Positions 42,611-51,301 are shown, counted from the stretch's first letter. The stretch is 64,000 nt of DNA from Burkholderia cepacia (GCF_001718835.1 NZ_CP013444.1:372001-436000); one strand, 5' to 3'. Notes: a model not told the origin generated them from the letters alone. Made by a program: numbers and translations.

Positions 42611-43155
42611 TGCGGGCGTGCATGGGTGGGGTGCGTCGCGGTGTGCGCCGCGGGTTCGTCGCGGGCGTGCTGCTGGCCGGCGCGTGGTCGGCGAGCGGCC
42701 CGGCCGCGTTCGCGGAGCAGCCGAAGCCGGCTGCCGCCGCCGCGTCGCCGATCTACGGCGTGACGATCCCGCCCGGCTACCGGCAGTGGGAAATGGTCGC
42801 CCCGGCCGAAGAAGCGGCGCCGCTCGACGAACTGCGTGTCGTGCTCGGCAATCCCGTCGCGATCCGTGCGCTCGAGCAGGCGACGCTGCCGTTTCCGGAC
42901 GGCACGATCCTGGTCAAACTCGCGTACAAGCGCAAGCAGTCCGACGCGTTCGCGCCGGCGACGGTGCCCGGACAGGCGACGACCGTGCAGGTGATGGTGA
43001 AGGACTCGCGCCGCTATGCGTCGACGGGCGGCTGGGGCTTCGGGCGGTTCATCAACGGCGTGCCGGCCGATATCGGCCAGCATCAGACGTGCTTTGCGTG
43101 CCATCAGGCGCGGGTGAAGAATCACGACTACGTGTTCACGCGGCTGGCGCCGTGA
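42610..43155 (+). CDS. Cytochrome P460-family c-type heme protein
   Basis: 181 residues. The signal peptide runs to about residue 35 (GFVAGVLLAGAWSASGPAAFA). The mature part begins with the P460 pattern IYGVTIPPGYRQWEMVAPAEEAAPLDELRVVLGN and FPDGTILVKLAYKRK, then STGGWGFGRFINGVPADIGQHQTCFACHQARVKNHDYVFT. CFACH is the CXXCH heme-c site. P460 cytochromes oxidise hydroxylamine or act in nitric-oxide or reactive nitrogen chemistry. It overlaps the preceding hydrolase by one base and is followed by a strong terminator. Confidence 0.85.
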   Translation: MRACMGGVRRGVRRGFVAGVLLAGAWSASGPAAFAEQPKPAAAAASPIYGVTIPPGYRQWEMVAPAEEAAPLDELRVVLGNPVAIRALEQATLPFPDGTILVKLAYKRKQSDAFAPATVPGQATTVQVMVKDSRRYASTGGWGFGRFINGVPADIGQHQTCFACHQARVKNHDYVFTRLAP

Positions 43156-43172
43156 CGTGATGTCGCGCGAGC

Positions 43173-43202
43173 AAGGCGTGCCGCAGTCGGCACGCCTTTT
43201 TT
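43173..43202 (+). terminator. Rho-independent terminator of the hydrolase-P460 unit and apparent intron target
   Basis: AGGCGTGCC-GCAGTC-GGCACGCCT forms a 9-bp stem followed by six T. The intron-like sequence starts three bases after the T run, the usual landing site of class IIC group II introns. Confidence 0.85.
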
Positions 43203-43814
43203 GTTGTGCGCCCAGCATGGGCGCACTCCTGCGGGTGCAAGTCCCGCCATGAGCTGGTCACGGCGAATGAAGTGAAGCGCAACTGCACGAGGGCGACCGA
43301 ATGTGGGGAGGAAGCGTGGAGCGTAAATCGCGAGCCGATGGACAAGAACTGCATAGAAGGCGCTGCCGAGCAGGGCGAGCGGGCAACAAACCGCGAAGCT
43401 CTTGTGACCAAGGCGCGGCGGCGTAAATGCAGCGGTTGTGCGATGAAGGAGTGCGTTCTTACCTGGGGAGGCCTCGCCTCATGCCTGAAAGGGCAACGAC
43501 GTCGAGTCGGAGCGAGGAGTCAGCAGAGGCCATAGTAGTTGGGCGGTGTGGCTGGGAAAGCTAAAGCTGCCGGCGAAGGGCCGAAGGGATGGGAGGGGGA
43601 GCCCTCTGGTTATCGGAAGTGAAGCGCCTCAGATGTTCGCGAGAGCGAAGCTCGCCGGTCAGGTGGATAGGGTGAAGCCCGACAGGCCCCGGCAGCGAGG
43701 AATCAGTTCCGCCGAACCGGACCACGGCAAGCCTGGGCGTCGGGTCGGGAGCAACACAAGCCTGACGACCTCAACCATTCCAACCGCCTGGTGCGGACCC
43801 GCATGCCAGGTGGT

Positions 43815-45207
43815 AATGGAATGGACGCCCCCGTCCGAAGCGGCATTGCCGTGTCAAAGTGGTGAGGCTGTCGAAACACCACCTTCACCGGAGGAGGGCG
43901 TCACCATGAACGTTACTACGATCGGCATTGACCTCGCCAAGGACATCTTCCAGGTCCACGGTGTGAACGAGCACGGCAAGCCGATATTGAGGAAGCAACT
44001 GAAACGGCACCAGATAGTCGCGTTCTTTGCGAACCTTCCAGGGTGCCTCATCGGCATGGAAGCCTGCGCCAGCGCCCACTTCTGGGCACGCAAGCTGCAG
44101 ACGCTCGGCCATACGGTGAGGCTCATGGCTCCCCAGTTCGTTAAACCCTATGTGAAGACGAACAAGAACGACGTTGCCGATGCCGAAGCGATCTGCGAAG
44201 CGGTGGCGCGACCCAACATGCGGTTTGTGCCCATCAAGAACGTCGATCAACAGGCGGTTCTTGCATTGCACCGAGCCCGCCAAGGGTTCGTTCGGGCGCG
44301 TACCGCGCAGGCCAATCAGATCCGCGGGCTGCTGGGGGAATTCGGTTTGGTGATGCCGCGGGGGATCACCAGCATTGCCCAGCACGTACCTCAGCTCATC
44401 GAAGACGCCAGCAATGAACTGCCGGGGTCATTCCGTCTGTTGATACAGCGCTTGACGGACCACTTGAAGGAGCTTGACCGGCAGGTCGCAGAGATCGAGA
44501 CGCAGATCAAGGCGTGGCATCACGCGAGCGACGCCAGTCGCCGACTGGCAGAGATTCCCGGCATCGGCCCGATTACGGCCAGCGCTCTGGTTGCCTCGAT
44601 CGGCGACGGCAAGTGCTTCAGCAATGCCCGGCAACTGGCGGCGTGGTTAGGTCTGGTACCCAGACAGCATTCGAGCGGAGGCAGGCCGACGCTGCTGGGT
44701 ATCAGCAAGCACGGCGATACCTACCTGCGGACACTGATGGTGCACGGCGCGCGGGCTGTCGTTCGCTATTGCGCCAACAAGGACGATGCGTTCTCGGGCT
44801 GGCTTCATCGCTTGCTCACGCGCCGGCACAAGAACGTCGCCGTGGTGGCAGTGGCGAATAGGAACGCCCGGATTGCCTGGGCGCTGCTCACGCAAGGCAC
44901 TGCGTTCCGATCGGATTACGCGCCGTCCGTGGCCGCTGCGTAATCCGATCGGGTTCGGTTAAGGCTCTCCCAGGAGGTTGCTTGGGCAATCGTGACGTGA
45001 TGGCAAGACAGGTTGGACCGGGATCGGAATACTCTGCCCTCCCACAGGCGCTTCGAGCGCGAGGTGGTGATTAGAGTCCGATCAGCTGATTCCATCAGGG
45101 ACAGAGGCGTCTCGCTAGCCTCCTGAACAGTCCGGATGTATGGCCGCAATCTCAATCTATCTGCCGATCGTGTACGGCTGCCTTGCAAAACGGAGGCGTC
45201 CATGTAT
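43815..45207 (+). mobile_element. IS110 family element, IS1111 group, inserted between intron domains V and VI
   Basis: About 1.39 kb. Subterminal inverted repeats ATGGACGCCCCCGT (43821-43834) and, inverted, ATGGACGCCTCCGT (45190-45203) match at 13 of 14 bases. They lie 6 and 4 bases inside the ends, which is diagnostic of the IS1111 subgroup. Removing this interval joins AGGTGGT to GTGGGAGGGG and restores a contiguous domain V-VI. There is no target duplication, as expected for IS110 elements. Long non-coding ends (about 90 bases left, 260 right) fit the bridge-RNA type layout known for this family. Confidence 0.85.
43906..44943 (+). CDS. IS110 family (IS1111) transposase
   Basis: 345 residues from ATG 43906 with GGAGGAGGG upstream. 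The N-terminal RuvC-like DEDD domain shows TIGIDLAKDIFQVHG (D), IGMEACASAHFWARKL (E) and TNKNDVADAEAICEA (two D). The C-terminal helix-hairpin region contains IPGIGPITASALVASIGDGK and LAAWLGLVPRQHSSGGRPTLLGISKHGDTYLRTLMVHGAR with the conserved Ser. The frame is intact, so the element is probably functional. IS110 transposases act with a structured RNA from the element's non-coding end. Confidence 0.93.
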   Translation: MNVTTIGIDLAKDIFQVHGVNEHGKPILRKQLKRHQIVAFFANLPGCLIGMEACASAHFWARKLQTLGHTVRLMAPQFVKPYVKTNKNDVADAEAICEAVARPNMRFVPIKNVDQQAVLALHRARQGFVRARTAQANQIRGLLGEFGLVMPRGITSIAQHVPQLIEDASNELPGSFRLLIQRLTDHLKELDRQVAEIETQIKAWHHASDASRRLAEIPGIGPITASALVASIGDGKCFSNARQLAAWLGLVPRQHSSGGRPTLLGISKHGDTYLRTLMVHGARAVVRYCANKDDAFSGWLHRLLTRRHKNVAVVAVANRNARIAWALLTQGTAFRSDYAPSVAAA

Positions 45208-45456
45208 GTGGGAGGGGACCGGTCAGATTACCTGACCGCCCCTATCCCGATTTGCGCGGCGAATGCGGCGCGTGATTGTGTATCGCACTGTATCTGCGGC
45301 CATTCCTGAAAAACTGGCATGCACCCGGCCCCGGTGACGGAAACATGCCGGATACGTGGGCGGGTTCTACTGTCGACATGCAGGAAACGTTCGACATGCG
45401 ACGTTGCATCGGATGCCGAATGATCGACCTGCCCACTTCCCTTCAGGAGAACCCTC

Positions 45457-45792
45457 ATGAAAACCGCCCGAATCCTCGCTGCTGCCGCACTTGCCATCGC
45501 CCCTGCGCTGTCCTTCGCCGATGCCGGCCACGGCCTCACGCGTGCCGACGTGCGCGCCGAACTCGTCCGCCTGGAGCAGGCCGGCTACAACCCGGCACGC
45601 AGCGACCCGCATTACCCGGAAGACATTGCCGCCGCGCTGCAGGTCGCGCGTTCCGACCAGAACGGCCCGGCGAAGTCGCAAGGCGACAACGTCGCCGAAA
45701 CGCCGTCGCCGGTCCGGCATCGCGACATGACGCAGGCGCGCGCCGTGCACCACGATGCAATCCCGTCCGATGACATCTACGCACATTCCTGA
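45457..45792 (+). CDS. DUF4148 exported small protein
   Basis: 111 residues. A signal peptide occupies residues 1-21 (MKTARILAAAALAIAPALSF). GLTRADVRAELVRLEQAGYNPARSDPHYPEDIAAALQVA is the DUF4148 signature, a family confined mostly to Burkholderiales and present in many paralogues. RBS CAGGAG. The function is unknown; these genes are often strongly expressed stress-related periplasmic proteins. It is followed after 93 bases by an exported hydrolase, possibly in one transcript. Confidence 0.88.
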   Translation: MKTARILAAAALAIAPALSFADAGHGLTRADVRAELVRLEQAGYNPARSDPHYPEDIAAALQVARSDQNGPAKSQGDNVAETPSPVRHRDMTQARAVHHDAIPSDDIYAHS

Positions 45793-45885
45793 TCCGTCGC
45801 CGCGCCGCCGCCTTCGCCACATCTCGACAGCGCGGCGGCAATCGCAGGACTTCATGTGAACAACACGACAGAAAGGAGCATGACC

Positions 45886-46677
45886 ATGGTTCGTTTGATG
45901 AAACGGGTTCTCATTTCCGCCGCGGTGATCGGCGGACTGTTCGGCGCAGCGGCGGCCCATGCCGCACCGAAGGACGACCTGAATGGCACGAACGTCGTGC
46001 TCGTGCACGGCGCATTCGCCGATGGGTCGAGCTGGAACCGCGTGATCCCGCTGCTCGAGGCGCGCGGGCTGCACGTGGTGTCGGTGCAGAATCCGCTGAG
46101 CTCGCTCGCCGACGATGCAGCCGCGACGAAGCGCGCGATCGACGAGCAGAAGGGGCCGGTCGTGCTGGTCGGCCATTCATGGGCCGGTGTCGTGATCACC
46201 GATGCGGGCAACGACGACAAGGTGAAGTCGCTCGTATACGTCGCCGCGTTCGCGCCCGACAACGGCCAGTCGATCGCGGACGTCACGCAGGGGCTGCCGC
46301 CGCCGTCGTGGGCGGGCGAGCTGAGCAAGGACGCGGCCGGCTTCGCACGGCTGTCGGACAAGGCGATCGCGCAGGATTTCGCGCCGGACCTGCCGCCCGC
46401 GCAGCAGCGCATCGTCGCGGCGACCCAGGGGCCGTGGTACGGCGGTTGCATTTCGGAGAAGGTCGCGCAAGCCGCGTGGCATGCGAAGCCGTCGACGTTC
46501 GTCGTCGCGACGCAGGACAGGATGATCGATCCGACGCTGCAGGAAGCGATGGCGAAGCGGATCGGCGCGACGGTCGCGCGGGTGAACGGCAGCCATGTGT
46601 CGATGCTGAGCCAGCCGAAGGCCGTGGCCGATGCGATCATCGCGGCGGCGGAACGCGCGAAGCAGGACGCGCATTGA
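45886..46677 (+). CDS. Exported alpha/beta hydrolase (pheromone-shutdown/salicylate-esterase-like fold)
   Basis: 263 residues. A signal peptide is present (MVRLMKRVLISAAVIGGLFG ... AHA). The fold shows VVLVHGAFADGSSWNRVIPLLEARG, the nucleophile elbow VLVGHSWAGVVI (Ser), and the late His in RVNGSHVSMLSQPKAVADAI, with the acid in ATQDRMID. This is the compact hydrolase type near hydroxynitrile lyase and salicylate esterase. ATG 45886 has AAGGAG at good spacing; ATG 45880 is the alternative. The substrate is unknown. Confidence 0.8.
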   Translation: MVRLMKRVLISAAVIGGLFGAAAAHAAPKDDLNGTNVVLVHGAFADGSSWNRVIPLLEARGLHVVSVQNPLSSLADDAAATKRAIDEQKGPVVLVGHSWAGVVITDAGNDDKVKSLVYVAAFAPDNGQSIADVTQGLPPPSWAGELSKDAAGFARLSDKAIAQDFAPDLPPAQQRIVAATQGPWYGGCISEKVAQAAWHAKPSTFVVATQDRMIDPTLQEAMAKRIGATVARVNGSHVSMLSQPKAVADAIIAAAERAKQDAH

Positions 46678-46919
46678 GCGAACGCGGCGCCGCCGCGCGC
46701 AGCGCGCGGCGGCCCATCGACGTCGTTGCGCGCGCGCCGGCGTTACCCATCGCTTCCCCTTGCCCATCGCCATACGTACGCCGCGTTGGCTCAGCCGCGT
46801 ATGCTCGAGCAGTCATCCTTATCAGTTCAGCAGATAAACGTATCGAATATGCTTCGTTGACGGGCCGCGACGTGCGATCGTAGATTCGCGTTTTCATCGC
46901 ATTCGACGGGGCCGGCTTC

Positions 46920-47822
46920 GTGACCATCATCGCTACCCATACCGCCGAGCCGTCGCAGCGCGCGACGCCGCAGCACTTCGAGATTCGCGCATTCGACGGG
47001 CCGCTGGGCGCAGAGGTGATCGGCCTCGACCTGTCGAAGCCGCTCGACGAAGCCGGCTTCGCACGCATCCATCGCGCGCATCTCGATCATCACGTGCTGG
47101 TGTTCCGCGACCAGCGCATCACGCCGGAACAGCACATCGCGTTCAGCCGCCGCTTCGGCCCGCTGCAGATCCACGTGCTGCACCAGTTCGGGCTGGCCGG
47201 GCACCCGGAAGTGCTGGTCGTGTCGAACGTCGTCGAGAATGGCCGGCCGATCGGTCTCGGCGATGCCGGTCAATTCTGGCACTCCGACCTGTCGTACAAG
47301 GAAAAGCCGAGCCTCGGCTCGCTGCTGCATGCGCAGGAGCTGCCGTCCGAAGGCGGCGACACGCTGTTCGCGAACATGCATCTCGCGTGGGACACGCTGC
47401 CCGCGCACCTGCGCCGCGCGGCCGAAGGGCTGCGCGCCGAGCATACGTATCTCGCGCGCTATGCGGAACTGCAGGCGCGCAATCCGTGGCGGCCGAACCT
47501 GTCCGCCGAGCAGATCGCGCAGGTGAAGCCGGTCGTGCATCCGGTCGTGCGCACGCACCCGGAGACGGGCCGCAAGGCGCTGTTCGTCAGCGAGCATTTC
47601 ACGACGCGCATCGTCGGCCTGCCCGAAGACGAAAGCCGCGCGCTGCTCGACGAACTGTTCGCGCACAGCGTGCGCGCCGAACATCAATACCGGCACGTGT
47701 GGCGCGACCACGATCTCGTGTTCTGGGACAACCGTTCGCTGATGCATCTCGCGGCCGGCACGCCGGACCACCTGCGCCGCAAGCTGTATCGCACGACGAT
47801 CGAGGGCGACGCGCCGTTCTGA
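46920..47822 (+). CDS. TauD/TfdA-family 2-oxoglutarate-dependent dioxygenase
   Basis: 300 residues from GTG 46920. The metal facial triad is visible: H and D in QFWHSDLSYKEKPS and the distal His in WDNRSLMHLAAGT. The 2-oxoglutarate-binding Arg lies in RRKLYRTTIEGD. The family oxidises taurine, alkylsulfonates, alkylsulfates or chlorophenoxy acids, and releases sulfite or sulfate when the substrate is a sulfonate. It stands just upstream of a complete sulfonate/nitrate-type ABC transporter (47867-50855), so uptake and cleavage of an organosulfur compound is likely. Taurine itself is not demonstrated. Confidence 0.85.
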   Translation: MTIIATHTAEPSQRATPQHFEIRAFDGPLGAEVIGLDLSKPLDEAGFARIHRAHLDHHVLVFRDQRITPEQHIAFSRRFGPLQIHVLHQFGLAGHPEVLVVSNVVENGRPIGLGDAGQFWHSDLSYKEKPSLGSLLHAQELPSEGGDTLFANMHLAWDTLPAHLRRAAEGLRAEHTYLARYAELQARNPWRPNLSAEQIAQVKPVVHPVVRTHPETGRKALFVSEHFTTRIVGLPEDESRALLDELFAHSVRAEHQYRHVWRDHDLVFWDNRSLMHLAAGTPDHLRRKLYRTTIEGDAPF

Positions 47823-47866
47823 CCGTCGCGCCGCTGCCTGCCTTCTTCCTTCCGACTGGAGTTCCG

Positions 47867-48922
47867 ATGTCGTTCTCGATTCGCGCGGCACTGGGCCGCA
47901 CGACGCTGTCCGCACGCCGTGCGGCCGTCACCACGCTTGCCGCGGCGCTCGCCGTCGCGGGCCTCGGGGCCGCGCGGCCCGCGCGCGCCGAAGGGCAGAT
48001 CCGCATCGCCGAGCAGTTCGGCGTCGTCTACCTGATGCTGAACGTCGCGCGCGACCAGCAGCTGATCGAGAAGGAAGGCCGCAAGGCGGGCCTCGACATC
48101 AAGGTCGACTGGGTGCGCCTGTCGGGCGGCGCGGCCGTGAACGACGCGCTGCTGTCCGGCGCGGTCGACATCGCGGGCGCGGGCGTCGGCCCGCTGCTGA
48201 CGGTGTGGGACCGCACGCATGGCCGGCAGAACGTGAAGGGCGTCGCGTCGCTCGGCAACCTGCCGTACTACCTCGTCAGCAACAATCCGAATGTGAAGAC
48301 GCTCGCCGACTTCACCGCGAAGGACCGCATCGCGGTGCCGGCCGTCGGCGTGTCCGTGCAGTCGCGCGTGCTGCAGTATGCGGTTGCGAAGCAGTGGGGC
48401 GACCAGCAATACGCGAAGCTCGACGGCCTCACGCAGGCGATTCCGCACCCCGACGCGACGGCCGCGATTCTGGCGAACGGCAGCGTGATCACCGCCCACT
48501 TCGGCAATCCGCCGTTCCAGGAGCAGGAGCTGGCGGGCAATCCGAACGCGCACATCGTGCTGAATTCATACGACGTGCTGGGCGGCCCGAGCTCGGCGAC
48601 CGTGCTCTACGCGACCGAGAAGTTCCGCAACGAGAACCCGAAGACCTATCGCGCATTCGTCGCGGCGCTTGCGGAAGCCGCACGCGTGATCGTGGCCGAC
48701 CCCGAGCGCGCGGCGGACGCCTACATCCGCGCGAACGGCTCGAAGATCGACCGCGCGCTGCTGCTGAAGATCGTGCGCAATCCACAGGTGCAATTCAAGA
48801 CCGCGCCGCAGAACACGTTCAAGCTCGCGCAGTTCATGTACCGGATCGGCGCGATCCGCAACGAGCCGAAATCGTGGCGCGATTACTTCTTCGATGATCC
48901 CGCGACGGCGGGCGGGAGCTGA
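47867..48922 (+). CDS. ABC transporter substrate-binding protein (SsuA/TauA/NitT type)
   Basis: 351 residues with a long Tat-like/Sec signal (SARRAAVTTLAAALAVAGLG ... ARA). The mature part reads GQIRIAEQFGVVYLMLNVARDQQLIEKEG, VRLSGGAAVNDALLSGAVDIAGAGVGPLLTVWDR and AILANGSVITAHFGNPPFQEQEL, the NMT1/THI5-like binding-protein fold used for sulfonates, nitrate and taurine. It begins 45 bases after the dioxygenase gene and precedes the ATPase and permease genes, forming one operon. Confidence 0.87.
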   Translation: MSFSIRAALGRTTLSARRAAVTTLAAALAVAGLGAARPARAEGQIRIAEQFGVVYLMLNVARDQQLIEKEGRKAGLDIKVDWVRLSGGAAVNDALLSGAVDIAGAGVGPLLTVWDRTHGRQNVKGVASLGNLPYYLVSNNPNVKTLADFTAKDRIAVPAVGVSVQSRVLQYAVAKQWGDQQYAKLDGLTQAIPHPDATAAILANGSVITAHFGNPPFQEQELAGNPNAHIVLNSYDVLGGPSSATVLYATEKFRNENPKTYRAFVAALAEAARVIVADPERAADAYIRANGSKIDRALLLKIVRNPQVQFKTAPQNTFKLAQFMYRIGAIRNEPKSWRDYFFDDPATAGGS

Positions 48923-49047
48923 GCGGCGGCCGTTCGAGCGGCGCAATCGATGTTTATGCGCCGCGATGGTTTGAATATGCGCAATGATTGGTTGGTGTGT
49001 GCACCGGCCGACCGTATGGTGACGTTTTGCTTGCAGGAATCCTTATC

Positions 49048-49971
49048 GTGAACGTCACCACGTCAAGAAGCTGGACGCTGCCCGCAGCGGCGCGTCCGGG
49101 GCCGTCGCCTGTCACGCGGGCCGCGGCCGGCGCGCCGGCCGCCGACGTCCGGCCCGCGCCGGACGCAGCCGCGCCATCCACGCCCAGCGAGCGCCTGCTC
49201 GCGATCGACCGCGTGAGTCTCGAATACCGCAGCCGCGCGCGCATCGTCCGCGCGACGCATCAGGTGAGCTTCGACGTGTACGGCGGCGACCGCTTCGTGC
49301 TGCTCGGGCCGTCCGGTTGCGGCAAGTCGACGCTGCTGAAGGCGATCGCAGGCTTCATCGAGCCGGCGTCCGGCACGATCGCGCTCGGCGGCGAGCCGGT
49401 GCGCGGGCCCGGCGCCGATCGCGTCGTCGTGTTTCAGGAATTCGATCAGTTGCCGCCGTGGAAGACGGTTGCCGAGAACGTCGCGTTCCCGCTGCGCGTC
49501 GCGAAGAAGCTGCCGCGCGCCGAAGCGCGCGAGCGCGCATTGCACTATCTCGACAAGGTGGGCCTCGCGGCATTCGCCGATGCGTATCCACACACGCTGT
49601 CCGGCGGCATGAAGCAGCGCGTGGCGATCGCCCGCGCGCTGGCGAACCGCCCGCGCATCCTGCTGATGGACGAGCCGTTCGGTGCGCTCGACGCGCTGAC
49701 CCGCCGCAAGATGCAGGAGGAGCTGCTGCGGCTGTGGGACGACGTGCGCTTCACGCTGCTGTTCGTCACGCATTCGATCGAGGAGGCGCTCGTCGTCGGC
49801 AACCGCATTCTGCTGCTGTCGCCACACCCGGGCCGCGTGCGCGCGGAGCTCAACAGTCACGCGTATTCGCAGGACAGCGTCGGCCGCGCCGATTTCCGCG
49901 ACAGCGTCGCGCGCATTCACCGGCTGCTGTTCGAGACGAACGACGAGTTCGCGCAGGAGACCGAACGATGA
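49048..49971 (+). CDS. ABC transporter ATP-binding protein (SsuB/TauB type)
   Basis: 307 residues from GTG 49048, which has CAGGAA upstream. A Pro/Ala-rich N-terminal extension (to about residue 45) precedes the nucleotide-binding domain: Walker A GPSGCGKST, Q-loop VFQEFDQLPPWKTV, signature LSGGMKQRVAIARAL, Walker B ILLMDEPFGALD and H-loop FVTHSIEEAL. The C-terminus contains LLFETNDEF. It energises import of the sulfonate-like substrate. Its stop overlaps the permease ATG. Confidence 0.9.
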   Translation: MNVTTSRSWTLPAAARPGPSPVTRAAAGAPAADVRPAPDAAAPSTPSERLLAIDRVSLEYRSRARIVRATHQVSFDVYGGDRFVLLGPSGCGKSTLLKAIAGFIEPASGTIALGGEPVRGPGADRVVVFQEFDQLPPWKTVAENVAFPLRVAKKLPRAEARERALHYLDKVGLAAFADAYPHTLSGGMKQRVAIARALANRPRILLMDEPFGALDALTRRKMQEELLRLWDDVRFTLLFVTHSIEEALVVGNRILLLSPHPGRVRAELNSHAYSQDSVGRADFRDSVARIHRLLFETNDEFAQETER

Positions 49972-50855
49972 GCACGCCGCATCCGACTCTGCCGCCGCTG
50001 CCGCCGGTGCGCGCGGAATACGAACTGCCGCTGCAGGCGCCGCTCGACGTCGAACGCGCGGTTCCCGTGCCGCTCGCGCGACGCGTGCTGGACGCCGGCT
50101 GGTTTCGCCGTGCGCTGATCGCGCTGGTGCTGATCGGCGCATGGGAACTCACCGCGCGGCTCGTCGCCAACGACCTGCTCGTGCCGACCTTCGGCGCGAC
50201 GTTCGTCGCATTCGTGCAGGGCATCGCGTCGGGCGAGCTGCTCGTGAAGACCGGCATCTCGCTGTCGGTGCTGCTGCGCGGCTATGCGCTCGGCGTGGTG
50301 CTCGCGTTCGCGCTGACGTCGGTTGCCGTGTCGACGCGCATCGGCCGCGACCTGCTGTCGATGCTGACGTCGATGTTCAACCCGCTGCCGTCGATCGCGC
50401 TGCTGCCGATCGCGTTGCTGTGGTTCGGCCTCGGCACCGGCAGCCTGCTGTTCGTGCTCGTGCACGCGGTGCTGTGGCCGCTCGCGCTGAACATGTACAC
50501 GGGTTTTCTCGGCGTGCCCGCGACGCTGCGGATGGCCGGCCGCAACTACGGACTCACGGGGCTGAAGCAGGTCGCGCTGATCCTCGTGCCGGCCGCGCTG
50601 CCGTCGATTCTCGCGGGATTGCGCGTCGGCTGGGCGTTCGCGTGGCGCACGCTGATCGCCGCGGAACTCGTGTTCGGCGCGAGCGCGGGGCAGGGCGGGC
50701 TCGGCTGGTACATCTTCCAGAATCGCAACGAGCTGTATACGGACCGCGTGTTCGCGGGGCTCGCGGCGGTGATCGTGATCGGGTTGCTCGTCGAGCATCT
50801 CGTGTTCGATACGCTCGAGCGGCTGACGGTGCGGCGGTGGGGTGTGCAGCACTGA
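49968..50855 (+). CDS. ABC transporter permease (SsuC/TauC type)
   Basis: 295 residues. The ATG overlaps the ATPase stop (ATGA). About six membrane segments are visible after a Pro-rich cytoplasmic start; the EAA-loop region reads GRNYGLTGLKQVALILVPAALPSILAGLRVGWAFAWRTLIAAELVFG, typical of BPD_transp_1 permeases of the nitrate/sulfonate class. The pore partners with the preceding ATPase and binding protein. Confidence 0.9.
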   Translation: MSTPHPTLPPLPPVRAEYELPLQAPLDVERAVPVPLARRVLDAGWFRRALIALVLIGAWELTARLVANDLLVPTFGATFVAFVQGIASGELLVKTGISLSVLLRGYALGVVLAFALTSVAVSTRIGRDLLSMLTSMFNPLPSIALLPIALLWFGLGTGSLLFVLVHAVLWPLALNMYTGFLGVPATLRMAGRNYGLTGLKQVALILVPAALPSILAGLRVGWAFAWRTLIAAELVFGASAGQGGLGWYIFQNRNELYTDRVFAGLAAVIVIGLLVEHLVFDTLERLTVRRWGVQH

Positions 50856-51301
50856 AGCAGCGGCATGGTCGGCCGCACCTCCCATACGCATGGGAATGCG
50901 GTCGCCGTGGCGGCCTCGAACGGCTCGCGCCCCAATATCACATAACGAAATTCAGCCCCGACAGGGGCTGCCTCATGTCAGAGGACGATCGAAAATCGCG
51001 GTCGGGCAGCTTGCCGCAGATCGTCTCCGTTCCTGCCGACGATAGCCGGAATTTCCCGGCATGCCTTGTGCGGCAAGGCTCCCATGCAAGCAGCCGGATT
51101 TCGCGCGCAAAGGCCGATTCGGTTGGTTCCCCCTTGCAGCCACGATTTCCGATGCCTCGTCTTTCAACTCTTATATAAGACATAAGACATTTGACGTTGC
51201 GGGATATTGCGATTAGAATCGCGATCGTCAAAGCAGTGCCTGGAACAGCCCGGAGTGCCGGCAAGGCCTTCCCCTCAAACGCAATATCAGCAGGTCTCCC
51301 C
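50856..51301 (+). promoter_or_regulatory. Upstream region of acnB with palindrome TCTTATATAAGA
   Basis: No gene in this 446-base interval. A hairpin AGCCCC-GACA-GGGGCT lies near 50953-50968 without a T run. At 51169-51180 TCTTATATAAGA is a perfect 12-bp palindrome, followed by a tandem TAAGACATAAGACA. It is a plausible operator for a GntR- or MarR-type regulator, as described for TCA-cycle genes in beta-proteobacteria. The acnB leader follows. Confidence 0.5.

Larger units (their letters stand above)
43206..45251 (+). mobile_element. ORF-less group II intron (class IIC-like), interrupted by an IS1111-type element
   Basis: It starts GTGCGCCC-AGCAT-GGGCGCAC, the GUGYG 5' boundary with a domain I stem, and continues with GGGTGCAAGTCCC. 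43783-43814 is a domain V: ACCGCCTGG pairs with CCAGGTGGT, with an upper 4-bp stem, a 4-base loop and a two-base bulge; CGC occupies the catalytic triad position, as in IIC introns. 45208-45251 is domain VI: GGGAGGGG pairs with CCCC-TA-TCCC, leaving a bulged branch A, and the end is CCCGAT. Without the IS (43815-45207) the intron is about 650 bases and carries no reverse transcriptase, so it would need one in trans. It sits right after a terminator. Confidence 0.75.

Noticed and set aside
43206..43535. 109-codon ORF at the start of the intron
   Set aside because: No reverse-transcriptase or maturase motifs; the sequence is explained by intron RNA structure.
50953..50968. Hairpin AGCCCC-GACA-GGGGCT as permease terminator
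   Set aside because: No T run on either strand and about 100 bases from the gene.
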